From Thiogranum sp. (lineage in GTDB: Bacteria > Pseudomonadota > Gammaproteobacteria > DSM-19610), in contig JAGFJP010000007.1 of NCBI GenBank assembly GCA_024102665.1, forward strand, positions 1-38,947: 38,947 bases of DNA, read 5' to 3'. Positions 1 to 7,115 of the stretch are shown piece after piece (positions within the stretch are counted from its first letter, which is position 1; every line of letters starts with the position of its first letter). The notes below the pieces were generated by a model. The model was not told the origin of the DNA and ran no database searches. It was given only the letters and a program-made list of their open reading frames with translations. The translations under genes were made by a program, and so were the position numbers.

Positions 1-65
1 GCGGCCATGACGGCCAGCGGCGACAGGAACAGGCAGGCCATTAACAGATTGCGCAGTGTTTTCAT
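1..65 (-). CDS. N-terminus of a secreted protein (partial, runs off the left edge)
   Basis: Only the first 21 codons lie in the window. The ATG at 65-63 has a strong ribosome binding site, AAGGAGG, at 77-71 with five bases between. The peptide starts Met-Lys-Thr-Leu-Arg, then a hydrophobic stretch of about 14 residues ending in Ala-Val-Met-Ala-Ala, a typical Sec signal peptide. The function cannot be read from this fragment. In Pseudomonas, as I recall, a small ComEA-like helix-hairpin-helix DNA-binding protein with a signal peptide lies downstream of pyrF, so that is the best guess from context, but nothing visible here proves it. Confidence 0.6.
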   Translation of the reverse strand, partial: MKTLRNLLMACLFLSPLAVMA

Positions 66-137
66 AACATCCTCCTTGAGTGATTGGTATCCGGGCTTCC
101 GGATTTCCCGGTTGCAGTTTTGATTTGCCGGTCAAAA

Positions 138-321
138 CCAGCCCGCATTTCTCACCGCCCTTCTACTGCGACGGCCCAATGGCACGCCCTGTCGGGCTTT
201 CGCTCGGTCGGCGTGCTCGACATAGTGTCGACTATGCCTGCGCGCACCTCGGTCGCGAAAGCCCGCCATGCCGCACCCTTGAACCGTCTCCCGACGAATG
301 GCGGTGAGAAATGCGGGCTGG
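138..321. repeat. 184-bp palindromic, MITE-like element
   Basis: The outer arms at 138-159 and 300-321 are perfect 22-bp inverted repeats, one reading GCATTTCTCACCGCC near its inner end. Inside, CGGGCTTTCGC (193-203) pairs with GCGAAAGCCCG (255-265), and the centre is CATAGT-GTCG-ACTATG (221-236). The whole unit could fold into a long branched hairpin on either strand. It has no transposase and no clear target-site duplication. It could be a non-autonomous mobile element, a dispersed REP-like sequence, or a structured leader of the left-edge gene. The element class is inferred; only one copy is in the window. Confidence 0.6.
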
Positions 322-325
322 CTGA

Positions 326-353
326 ATCATACCGTCGCAACGGCCAACCTCAA
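326..353 (-). promoter_or_regulatory. Candidate sigma70 promoter for the left-edge gene
   Basis: On the minus strand TTGAGG (353-348) and TATGAT (331-326) are separated by 16 bases. The -35 matches the consensus at four of six bases and the -10 at five of six. Transcription would start near 318, inside the right arm of the palindrome, so the transcript would carry almost the whole element in its leader. This is pattern matching only. Confidence 0.35.
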
Positions 354-418
354 TTAGGTGTTTTCTGATTCTTGTGTAGGTAATTTCGTACGCGTGTACG
401 TTTTAGCTTACGTCGCGC

Positions 419-1138
419 TTAGGCAATGGCCGCCTGGATCTCGGCATTGATAGCTGCCAGCGCCGCCACCGGATCCGCGGCCCGGGTGACGGGACGACCG
501 ATGACCAGGTAATGCGCGCCGTCGCGTACCGCCGCGCCGGGAGTCATCACGCGGGTCTGGTCATCCAGCGCCGCGCCCTGAGGCCTGACGCCCGGCGTCA
601 CAAGCGTGAAACCGCTGCCGAACCGGTCGCGCAACACTGACGCTTCCCTCGGCGAACACACGACACCGTCCAGACCAGCCTTCTGCGCCAGCGCAGCGAG
701 CCGCAGCACCTGTTGCTCCGGCGTGACGTCGATACCGGTCTCGCGCAAATCCTCTGCGCTCATGCTGGTCAGCACGGTTACGCCGATCAGCAACGGGCGT
801 TGATCTGCGGACGCATCCAGCGCTTCCCTGGCCGCGGCCATCATCTTGAGTCCGCCCGAGGTATGCACATTGATCATCCAGGCACCCAGCGACGCGGCGG
901 CGCTGCAGGCCTGCGCCACGGTATTGGGAATATCATGGAATTTCAGGTCGAGGAAAACATCGTGGCCCTGTTCGACGAAGGCACGCACCAGCGTCGGCCC
1001 TTCGCGCGTGAACAACTCTTTGCCGATCTTCAGACGGCAGGTGCCGGGCGTCAGCCGCGCCACGAACTGCCTCGCCTGCTCGCCGTCGGGAAAATCCAGC
1101 GCCACAATGACGCGGGGGTTATCGCTGGTCTTGTTCAT
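419..1138 (-). CDS. pyrF: Orotidine 5'-phosphate decarboxylase
   Basis: PyrF decarboxylates OMP to UMP, the last step of pyrimidine synthesis, in the cytosol. The 239-residue product has the usual length of the short bacterial form. The catalytic block [10 protein letters not shown] lies at residues 64-73, with Lys66 the expected catalytic lysine, and the phosphate-binding TPGVRPQG and VIGRPVT stretches are near the C-terminus. A longer frame opens at 1237, but its 33 extra codons lie inside the end of lapB and encode no conserved sequence. The ATG at 1138 overlaps the lapB stop by four bases and follows AGGAAG, so I start there. It ends the minus-strand operon, next to the palindromic element. 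Confidence 0.96.
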   Translation of the reverse strand: MNKTSDNPRVIVALDFPDGEQARQFVARLTPGTCRLKIGKELFTREGPTLVRAFVEQGHDVFLDLKFHDIPNTVAQACSAAASLGAWMINVHTSGGLKMMAAAREALDASADQRPLLIGVTVLTSMSAEDLRETGIDVTPEQQVLRLAALAQKAGLDGVVCSPREASVLRDRFGSGFTLVTPGVRPQGAALDDQTRVMTPGAAVRDGAHYLVIGRPVTRAADPVAALAAINAEIQAAIA

Positions 1139-2151
1139 GTTTCGCTTCCTGCCTGTATTGGCTTGACGCTGCTCCAGCACCGGCAACCCGGGCACTGCCA
1201 GAACAACTTTCTGCTGCTGAATCCGCACTTTTCGCAACCATAGCGCGTTCGTCGATCGAGCGACGATTGTACGGGGCTTTCAAGGATGCTGTCGCGCGAA
1301 CCGGAGAGCTGCGCATGCCGTTGCACAAGGCCGCTGGCATAGTCTTCCCAGGCGGCGGTTTCACCGGCCTGCTCAAAGCAGCTGCGGATTTCCCCCAGCA
1401 CTTCCGGCAGCAACGCACTGTTCTGCTGCTCCACCGTCATCCAGGCTTCGATCGCGGCATGCAGTTCGCCCGCGCGCCGCAGGCATTGTGCCTTGAGCAG
1501 CGTGGCCCGCACGCATCCGGCGTCCTGTTCCAGCGCCTTTTGCGCCAATGCGGATGCCTCGGCGGTATCCTGGCGTTGCAGCGCTGTTTCGCCCAGTTCG
1601 CAATAATACTGCGCAATCCGCGGCTTCCAGGTTTCAGGCTCGCCGGCCGCCAGCCGCTCGGCGCTCGCGATAGCCTGCCGCCATTCCTGTTCCTGTTGAT
1701 ACAGGTCCACCAGGTGCTGGCAGGCGTCGCCGGACAATCTGCTGTCGTCCAGCAGTCGCAGAAACAGTTTTTCGGCACGATCCAGCAGGCCTGCCCGCAG
1801 AAAATCGCGGCCCAGTTCCAGCGTGGCCTGCGCCCGCAACGGCGCGCTGAGTCGGGAACGCGCGATGATGTTCTGGTGCACCCGTATGGCGCGATCGGTC
1901 TCGCCCCGCCGGCGAAACAGGCTGCCGAGGGCGAGGTGAAGCTCGACCGTATCCGGATCGACCTCCACCATTCGCACCAGCACTTCGGTGGCCTTGTCCG
2001 GCTCTTCGTTGAGGAGGTAATTCAGCCCCTGCCCGTAGGCCGAGTTCAGTACCGCCTTGGAACTGGCGTGACGTTTCTTCTGACTGTACTGCGCCGCCCA
2101 CCATCCCGACGCCGCCGCCAGCGGCAGCAGCAACCAGAACCAGGCTTGCAT
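1135..2151 (-). CDS. lapB: Lipopolysaccharide assembly protein B (TPR and rubredoxin-type)
   Basis: LapB (YciM) is an inner-membrane-anchored cytoplasmic TPR protein. In E. coli it works with FtsH to control LpxC turnover and so lipopolysaccharide synthesis. This product has an N-terminal hydrophobic anchor (about residues 3-20), several TPR-like helical pairs from about residue 35 on, and a C-terminal rubredoxin-like metal site with Cys306, Cys309, Cys320 and Cys323 (CEKC...CPGC). At 338 residues it is about 50 shorter than the 389-residue E. coli protein. The missing part lies between the last TPRs and the metal site, where a poorly conserved linker of about 20 residues joins them. The frame is continuous. 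It follows lapA by 18 bases and its stop overlaps the pyrF start. Confidence 0.93.
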   Translation of the reverse strand: MQAWFWLLLPLAAASGWWAAQYSQKKRHASSKAVLNSAYGQGLNYLLNEEPDKATEVLVRMVEVDPDTVELHLALGSLFRRRGETDRAIRVHQNIIARSRLSAPLRAQATLELGRDFLRAGLLDRAEKLFLRLLDDSRLSGDACQHLVDLYQQEQEWRQAIASAERLAAGEPETWKPRIAQYYCELGETALQRQDTAEASALAQKALEQDAGCVRATLLKAQCLRRAGELHAAIEAWMTVEQQNSALLPEVLGEIRSCFEQAGETAAWEDYASGLVQRHAQLSGSRDSILESPVQSSLDRRTRYGCEKCGFSSRKLFWQCPGCRCWSSVKPIQAGSET

Positions 2152-2169
2152 TTCGATACAGCGAACCCC

Positions 2170-2457
2170 TTATTTCTTCGCCGGCAGAATCTGCAATTCG
2201 TCAGCGGCCTTTTCGGCGCGATGCAGTTTTCTGCGCAGGCTTGCCACCTGGGTTTTCAGTCTCAGAATCATGCCCATGCTGACCAGCACACCGATTACGG
2301 CGCCGGCCGCAAGGGAAAGCACGACGATCATGGACAGCGGGATTTCCCGATAGCCGAAGTAGTAATTGAGGGGTACGGTTTCCGCGTTCAGAACCGCGAA
2401 AGACAAACCGAGAACGATCAAAACGATCAATAAGAGAAATCCGGCCAGGCGCGCCAT
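2170..2457 (-). CDS. lapA: Lipopolysaccharide assembly protein A (DUF1049)
   Basis: LapA (YciS) is a small inner-membrane protein acting with LapB in lipopolysaccharide assembly and heat-shock protease control. The 95-residue product has two membrane segments (about residues 4-22 and 42-64), the first followed by the loop Asn-Ala-Glu-Thr-Val-Pro-Leu-Asn-Tyr-Tyr typical of the family. A cytoplasmic helix rich in Lys, Arg and Glu (about 67-90) should be a coiled coil. The start at 2457 has AAGGGG five bases upstream. It lies between ihfB and lapB, the conserved order in gammaproteobacteria. Confidence 0.95.
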   Translation of the reverse strand: MARLAGFLLLIVLIVLGLSFAVLNAETVPLNYYFGYREIPLSMIVVLSLAAGAVIGVLVSMGMILRLKTQVASLRRKLHRAEKAADELQILPAKK

Positions 2458-2528
2458 TTCCGCCCCTTGTACATGTCGCCTAAGGAACGGTAATTATGTG
2501 GGGTTTGCCGGCGGGCGGCAATTGCCTG

Positions 2529-2891
2529 TTAGAACAGACCGCCTTCGCCTGAAGACGCCTGGCTGCCGACACCCGACATCGAGCCGGATTCAGAGTCTTC
2601 ACTTCTGTTTTCGGGAAAATCCACGCGTTCGCGCAGTTCCTTGCCGGGTTTGAAATGGGGTACGTACTTGGCCGCCAGCGCGACCGCTTCTCCGGTCTTG
2701 GGGTTGCGGCCCATCCGTGGCGGGCGATAGTGCAGGGAAAAACTGCCGAAACCGCGAATCTCGATCCGGTTACCCGTCGACAGGGACTGACTCATCTGTT
2801 CGATAAGACTTTTGACCGCCAGTTCCACGTCCTTATGATTCAGATGACTGTTTTTAGCCGCGAGTATTTCGATTAACTCAGACTTTGTCAT
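2529..2891 (-). CDS. ihfB: Integration host factor beta subunit with a C-terminal tail
   Basis: IhfB pairs with IhfA to bind and sharply bend DNA, with roles in recombination, replication and promoter architecture. Residues 1-94 are a full HU/IHF fold. They begin Met-Thr-Lys-Ser-Glu-Leu-Ile-Glu, carry the Ile-Arg-Gly-Phe-Gly-Ser-Phe core and the DNA arm Gly-Arg-Asn-Pro-Lys-Thr-Gly-Glu, and end the conserved part at Lys-Pro-Gly-Lys-Glu-Leu-Arg-Glu. The protein then goes on about 26 residues beyond the usual 94, rich in Ser, Glu, Asp and Gly, probably disordered and acidic. The gene lies 76 bases downstream of rpsA, the standard rpsA-ihfB pair, with a hairpin in the gap. Confidence 0.96.
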   Translation of the reverse strand: MTKSELIEILAAKNSHLNHKDVELAVKSLIEQMSQSLSTGNRIEIRGFGSFSLHYRPPRMGRNPKTGEAVALAAKYVPHFKPGKELRERVDFPENRSEDSESGSMSGVGSQASSGEGGLF

Positions 2892-2911
2892 GATGCCGTC
2901 CCCGGTTGGTT

Positions 2912-2933
2912 GGGGAGGCCGGATGGCCTCCCC
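2912..2933. promoter_or_regulatory. Strong hairpin between rpsA and ihfB
   Basis: GGGGAGGCC (2912-2920) and GGCCTCCCC (2925-2933) make a perfect nine-pair stem with a four-base loop. It lies 34 bases downstream of the rpsA stop and 20 bases upstream of the ihfB start in the transcribed direction. No run of U follows it on the minus strand, so it is not a standard terminator. It may lower read-through, mark an RNA processing site or stabilise the 3' end of the rpsA message. Confidence 0.55.
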
Positions 2934-2967
2934 TGAACCTCAAAACAAGTATAAACCAACTTACTGA

Positions 2968-4644
2968 TTAGTCTCCACTATTCTCTAATTGTTCCTTCAG
3001 CACATCGCCCAGCTTGGTACTCGTGGTACCGGCGCCCCGGGTGTAGTCCTTCATCGCCGCGGCTTCCTCGTCGCTGTCCTTGGCCTTGATCGACAGGGCA
3101 ATGGTGCGGGTCTTGCGGTCGACACCGATATACTTGGCCTCGATCTCCTGACCCACCGTCAACAGGGTGCGGGCATCTTCCACGCGGTCCCGCGCCAGTT
3201 CGGATGCGCGAAGGGTTCCTTCCACTCCGTCACCCAGGTCAACGGTCGCCGCTTTCGCGTCGACTTCCCTAATAACGCCCTTAACAATGCTTCCTTTAGC
3301 GTGAGCTGCTGAGAAATTAGCGAAAGGATCCTTCTCAAGCTGTTTAACCCCAAGGGAAATTCGCTCGCGCTCGGCATCGACCGACAGCACCACGGCTTCC
3401 AGTTCGTCGCCCTTCTTGAAGTCGCGAACGGCCTCTTCGCCTTCCTCATTCCATGAAATATCAGATAGATGGATGAGTCCGTCGATTCCGCCATCGAGTC
3501 CGATGAAGATTCCGAAATCGGTAATGGACTTGATGGTGCCCTTGACGTGGTCGCCCTTGTTATGGGTGGCCGAGAATTCCTCCCAGGGATTGGGATGGCA
3601 CTGCTTCATGCCCAGGGAAATACGCCGGCGTTCTTCGTCGATATCCAGCACCACGACCTCGACTTCCTGGCCGATGTGCACGACCTTGCCGGGGTTGACG
3701 TTCTTGTTGGTCCAGTCCATCTCGGACACGTGCACCAGGCCTTCGACACCGTCTTCGATTTCCACGAAACAACCGTAGTCGGCGATGTTGGTCACGGCGC
3801 CGAACAGACGGGTGCCCTCCGGGTAACGGCGCGCCAGATCCGCCCACGGATCCTGACCCAGCTGCTTGAGGCCCAGCGAGACGCGATTGCGTTCGCGGTC
3901 GAATTTCAGCACCTTGACGTCGATCTCATCGCCGACATTGACGATTTCGGAAGGATGTTTGACGCGCTTCCAGGCCATGTCGGTAATGTGCAGCAGACCG
4001 TCGATACCGCCGAGGTCCACGAACACGCCGTAATCGGTAAGGTTCTTGACGATACCCTTGACCTCGGCGCCTTCCTGCAAAGTTTCCAGAAGCTGCTCGC
4101 GCTCGGCGCTGTACTCGGACTCGACCACGGCGCGGCGCGATACCACGACGTTGTTGCGACGCTGGTCCAGCTTGATGATCTTGAATTCGAGTTCCTTGCC
4201 TTCCAGGTAAGTCGTATCGCGCACCGGGCGCACATCGACCAGGGAACCGGGCAGGAATGCGCGGATGTCTTCGATGTCGACAGTGAAGCCGCCCTTGACC
4301 TTGCCGCTGATAACGCCCTTGACGATTTCGCCTTGTTCCGAAGCTTTTTCCAGGCGTGTCCAGACCTGCGCGCGCTTGGCTTTTTCACGCGACAGACGCG
4401 TGGCACCGAAACCGTCCTCGACGGCATCAAGTGAAACTTCAACGGCATCGCCGATGGCGACTTCGACTTCACCCATACTGTTGTAAAACTGTTCTATAGG
4501 GATGACGCCTTCCGATTTCAGGCCGGCGTTGACGATGACGGAATCCGGCTGGATATCAACGACGGTGCCGGTAACGATCGTACCCGGCCGCATTTCCTTG
4601 TTGACCAGGCTTTCTTCAAAGAGTTGTGCAAAACTTTCAGACAT
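2968..4644 (-). CDS. rpsA: 30S ribosomal protein S1
   Basis: S1 binds mRNA on the 30S subunit and is needed to start translation of most messages, above all those with weak Shine-Dalgarno sequences. The 558-residue product matches the six-domain, 557-residue E. coli protein. S1 motif repeats are visible by their recurring V-K-G-x-V/I-x-x-I-x-D-Y/F-G-x-F-V elements and by repeated endings Arg-Ile-Ser-Leu-Gly-x-Lys-Gln. The start at 4644 has AAGGAAA eight bases upstream. Many genes in this window have weak ribosome binding sites, which fits reliance on S1. It lies between cmk and ihfB and has a candidate promoter of its own. Confidence 0.98.
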   Translation of the reverse strand: MSESFAQLFEESLVNKEMRPGTIVTGTVVDIQPDSVIVNAGLKSEGVIPIEQFYNSMGEVEVAIGDAVEVSLDAVEDGFGATRLSREKAKRAQVWTRLEKASEQGEIVKGVISGKVKGGFTVDIEDIRAFLPGSLVDVRPVRDTTYLEGKELEFKIIKLDQRRNNVVVSRRAVVESEYSAEREQLLETLQEGAEVKGIVKNLTDYGVFVDLGGIDGLLHITDMAWKRVKHPSEIVNVGDEIDVKVLKFDRERNRVSLGLKQLGQDPWADLARRYPEGTRLFGAVTNIADYGCFVEIEDGVEGLVHVSEMDWTNKNVNPGKVVHIGQEVEVVVLDIDEERRRISLGMKQCHPNPWEEFSATHNKGDHVKGTIKSITDFGIFIGLDGGIDGLIHLSDISWNEEGEEAVRDFKKGDELEAVVLSVDAERERISLGVKQLEKDPFANFSAAHAKGSIVKGVIREVDAKAATVDLGDGVEGTLRASELARDRVEDARTLLTVGQEIEAKYIGVDRKTRTIALSIKAKDSDEEAAAMKDYTRGAGTTSTKLGDVLKEQLENSGD

Positions 4645-4745
4645 GGGTGAAATTTCCTTCCGCGGCGATCAGCCGTCGGCATGAGTAGTTCCGCTCGCCC
4701 GGATTCGCGACTGCCGGCGGCGGGTTGAAGTTGAACAAAATCCGG

Positions 4746-4759
4746 CACCCAACAGGGTG
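4746..4759 (-). promoter_or_regulatory. Hairpin in the rpsA leader
   Basis: CACCC and GGGTG form a five-pair stem with a four-base loop, about 100 bases upstream of the rpsA start. In E. coli the rpsA leader folds into stem-loops by which S1 represses its own synthesis. A similar role here is inferred from position and leader length only. Confidence 0.35.
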
Positions 4760-4778
4760 TCAGACCGCGTAACCGGCA

Positions 4779-4807
4779 AGTATAACTGTATAGTCTTTGG
4801 ATTTCAC
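4779..4807 (-). promoter_or_regulatory. Candidate rpsA promoter
   Basis: On the minus strand GTGAAA (4807-4802, four of six to the -35 consensus) and TATACT (4784-4779, five of six to the -10) are exactly 17 bases apart. The -35 overlaps the cmk stop codon. Transcription starting near 4772 would give a leader of about 128 bases. A separate promoter would let S1 output exceed that of the upstream biosynthetic genes. Confidence 0.5.
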
Positions 4808-5490
4808 GGGTTTAGACGATTTTTAATAAAATCGTGAACGCGCTCGATGGTGGCGGCGATATCCAGCCCGGTGGTATCGATCAATTCGGCGTCTTCGGCA
4901 GGCTTCAACGGCGCCACGGATCGGCTGGAATCGCGTTCGTCGCGGGCCTGGATGTCCGCCAGAACGTCTTCGTAATCCAGATCGATTCCGTTTTCTTTCA
5001 ATTGGTTACATCGTCTTCTTGCACGTTCTTCTGCGCTGGCGGTTAAGAAAATCTTGGCGTTGGCGTCGGGAAAGACGACTGTCCCCATGTCGCGACCGTC
5101 GGCAACCAGGCCGGGTTCGGTGCGAAACGCGCGCTGGCGCTTCAGCAACGCTTCGCGCACTGCCGGCAGCACCGCAACCCGGGAAGCGCCCCCGCCCGCG
5201 GCCTCGGTGCGGATCTGATCGGTCACATCCTGGTCATCGAGCAGCACCAGGTCGCCTTCCGTCTCGGCAGGAAAACGGATATCCAGTTCCTTGCTCAGGC
5301 GCACTAGCCCGGCTTCGTCATCGAGCGCGACGCCGCGCCGGCCCGCCGCCAGGGCCAGCAGGCGATAGAGTGCGCCGCTGTCGAGAAAATGGTAGCCAAG
5401 CTGGCGCGCGATGAGGCGACTGATTGTCCCTTTGCCCGATCCGCTGGGGCCGTCGATGGTGATTACCGGAACTGGATGTGTTTCTGCCAT
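4804..5490 (-). CDS. cmk: Cytidylate kinase
   Basis: Cmk phosphorylates CMP and dCMP with ATP in nucleotide recycling. The 228-residue product has the P-loop Gly-Pro-Ser-Gly-Ser-Gly-Lys-Gly-Thr at residues 14-22, the Asp-Ser-Gly-Ala-Leu-Tyr-Arg nucleotide-binding stretch at 37-43, the [11 protein letters not shown] motif in the middle, and the lid sequence Arg-Asp-Glu-Arg-Asp-Ser-Ser-Arg. The ATG at 5490 is preceded only by a weak GGAA, which abuts the end of a palindromic repeat, so that repeat forms the flank of its translation start. It lies between aroA and rpsA as in Pseudomonas and E. coli. Confidence 0.97.
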   Translation of the reverse strand: MAETHPVPVITIDGPSGSGKGTISRLIARQLGYHFLDSGALYRLLALAAGRRGVALDDEAGLVRLSKELDIRFPAETEGDLVLLDDQDVTDQIRTEAAGGGASRVAVLPAVREALLKRQRAFRTEPGLVADGRDMGTVVFPDANAKIFLTASAEERARRRCNQLKENGIDLDYEDVLADIQARDERDSSRSVAPLKPAEDAELIDTTGLDIAATIERVHDFIKNRLNP

Positions 5491-5501
5491 GGTGTCATTC
5501 C

Positions 5502-5638
5502 GTCATTGCGAGGATGCCTTGACCCGAAGGGTAAGGTACCCGTAATGAACCCCGAAGGGGTTCTATGGGCGCACGGACGCGCCGATCTCCACACGTTGCA
5601 ACATCCGCAAGAGATTGCCACGCTGCGCTCGCAATGAC
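5502..5638. repeat. Palindromic repeat copy 1 (ends GTCATTGCGAG / CTCGCAATGAC)
   Basis: The perfect 11-bp terminal inverted repeats are at 5502-5512 and 5628-5638. The 137-bp unit fills most of the gap between aroA and cmk and contains smaller hairpins, for example AACCCC-GAA-GGGGTT and GGCGC...GCGCC. Its last 55 bases closely match the corresponding part of the copy at 7010-7092. Sequences with these ends are, from memory, a common dispersed repeat type in many bacterial genomes. It has no coding content. Confidence 0.8.
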
Positions 5639-5651
5639 ACGCGTAAATTGA

Positions 5652-6977
5652 TCATTCACCCACCTCAGCAACAATCGTCAATCCTGCGCCGGCGGCCAGT
5701 TCCACGAAGCCCGGAAACGAGGTATTCACGTTGGCACAATCCTGTATCTCGATGGCGGACCGGGCGCGCACGGCCGCCATCGCGAACGACATCGCGATGC
5801 GATGGTCGCCGCGGCTGTCGACAACGCCACCATCGGCGACGCCGCCGTCGATGATCATGCCGTCAGGCGTCGCCCGGGCCTGGATGCCCAGCGCCTGCAG
5901 ACCATCCGCCATAACCTGAATGCGGTCGCTTTCCTTGACCCGCAACTCCTCCGCACCGGTCAGGACGGTACGGCCCTCGGCACAGGCTGCCGCAACGAAC
6001 AGCACCGGAAACTCATCGATCGCCAGCGGCACCAGTTCGACGGGGATGTCGATACCACGCAGGCGCGCCGAACGCACCCGCAGATCGGCCACCGGCTCGC
6101 CGCCGACTTCGCGCCGGTTGAAGATTTCGATATTCGCGCCCATCAGCCGCAGAATATCCAGCACCCCGGTGCGCGTCGGATTGACGCCGACGTGTTCGAT
6201 GACCAGGTCGGAGCCCGGCGCTATGCTGGCGCCCACCAGGAAGAACGCCGCGGAGGAAATGTCCCCCGGCACGTCGATATCGCATGCCTGCAGCACGCCC
6301 CCACCCTCCAGGCAGATGCGCCCCTGATCGACTTCGACTGTGTAGCCCATGCCGCTCAACATACGTTCGGTGTGATCACGCGTCGGCGCCGGTTCGGTGA
6401 CACAGGTCCGCCCCTCGGCATACAGGCCGGCCAGCAACAGGCAGGATTTGACCTGCGCGCTGGCAACCGGCATGACGTAGTCGATGCCTTTCAATGTCTG
6501 CCCGCCGCGGATGCGCAGCGGCGCGGTGCCCTTTTCCGTGGTGACAATCTGCGCGCCCATCGCTGCCAGCGGCTCGGTCACGCGGCGCATCGGGCGGCTC
6601 ATCAGCGATGCGTCGCCGACCAGTTCGACATCGAAGTCCTGACCGCACAACAACCCCGACAGCAGTCGCATCGATGTCCCGGAGTTACCGAGATCCAGCG
6701 CCGCTGCCGGCGCTTTCAATCCGTGCAGTCCGACGCCGTGCACTACCACTCGGCCGTTGTCCGGTCCCTCGATGTCCACTCCCATGGCACGAAACGCGTT
6801 GAGTGTCGCAAGGCTGTCCTCGCCTTCCAGAAAACCGCTGATACGGGTGACGCCCTCGGCGATCGCGCCCAGCATGATGGAACGATGGGAGATCGATTTG
6901 TCACCAGCGACACGGATGCGTCCCAGCAATGAGCCGCCCGGCTGGACGCGGAAACGAAGACTGTTATTGGCGTGCAT
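5652..6977 (-). CDS. aroA: 3-phosphoshikimate 1-carboxyvinyltransferase (EPSP synthase)
   Basis: AroA joins shikimate 3-phosphate and phosphoenolpyruvate, the sixth step of the shikimate pathway. The 441-residue product has Gly-Asp-Lys-Ser at 25-28, LGNSGTS near 95 and SRPMRR near 127, all substrate-binding segments. It also has Arg-Asp-His-Thr-Glu, Ser-Ala-Gln-Val-Lys and Asn-Pro-Thr-Arg, which together are the described signature of class II EPSP synthases rather than the E. coli class I type. The active-site glycine in LGNSGTS is kept. The start at 6977 follows GAGGT by nine bases. In Pseudomonas the tyrA and aroA functions are fused; here they are separate genes 138 bases apart with a repeat between. 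Confidence 0.97.
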   Translation of the reverse strand: MHANNSLRFRVQPGGSLLGRIRVAGDKSISHRSIMLGAIAEGVTRISGFLEGEDSLATLNAFRAMGVDIEGPDNGRVVVHGVGLHGLKAPAAALDLGNSGTSMRLLSGLLCGQDFDVELVGDASLMSRPMRRVTEPLAAMGAQIVTTEKGTAPLRIRGGQTLKGIDYVMPVASAQVKSCLLLAGLYAEGRTCVTEPAPTRDHTERMLSGMGYTVEVDQGRICLEGGGVLQACDIDVPGDISSAAFFLVGASIAPGSDLVIEHVGVNPTRTGVLDILRLMGANIEIFNRREVGGEPVADLRVRSARLRGIDIPVELVPLAIDEFPVLFVAAACAEGRTVLTGAEELRVKESDRIQVMADGLQALGIQARATPDGMIIDGGVADGGVVDSRGDHRIAMSFAMAAVRARSAIEIQDCANVNTSFPGFVELAAGAGLTIVAEVGE

Positions 6978-7009
6978 TGCACGGTGACCTCATCAAAAAA
7001 TGACCCGTC

Positions 7010-7092
7010 GTCATTGCGAGAAACACAGTGACGCGGCAATCTCCGCATGTTGCAGCCTCCGCAGGAGATTGCCGCGCTGCGCTCGCAATGAC
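7010..7092. repeat. Palindromic repeat copy 2 (ends GTCATTGCGAG / CTCGCAATGAC)
   Basis: The terminal repeats are at 7010-7020 and 7082-7092. An inner pair of perfect 11-bp arms, CGGCAATCTCC and GGAGATTGCCG, makes this 83-bp unit an almost complete long hairpin. It lies between tyrA and aroA inside the operon. Translating it on the minus strand gives the peptide HCERSAAIS, a well-known false peptide from such repeats in databases. Confidence 0.85.
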
Positions 7093-7115
7093 GGCTTGCC
7101 TGCACCAGCGCTCTT

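Larger units (their letters stand above)
66..418. other. 353-bp intergenic region between pyrF and the left-edge gene
   Basis: The region holds a ribosome binding site for the left-edge gene (71-77), a long palindromic element (138-321), a candidate promoter directed leftward (326-353) and a short hairpin near 389-402 (CGTAC GCGT GTACG). Open frames of 60-95 codons cross the palindrome on both strands. I do not call them genes, because they follow the repeat structure and resemble no family I know. Confidence 0.7.

Noticed and set aside
80-368. Overlapping open frames of 62-94 codons on both strands
   Set aside because: They lie across the 184-bp palindrome, have no ribosome sites worth the name and no recognisable family; they follow from the repeat sequence.
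1230-1340. Frameshift as the cause of the short lapB
   Set aside because: The other frames in this stretch do not encode the missing TPR sequence, and the frame reads straight through into the four-cysteine site, so an in-frame deletion fits better.
6978-7105. Minus-strand open frame beginning with the peptide HCERSAAIS upstream of aroA
   Set aside because: This peptide is a known translation artefact of the GTCATTGCGAG repeat; the real aroA start is at 6977.
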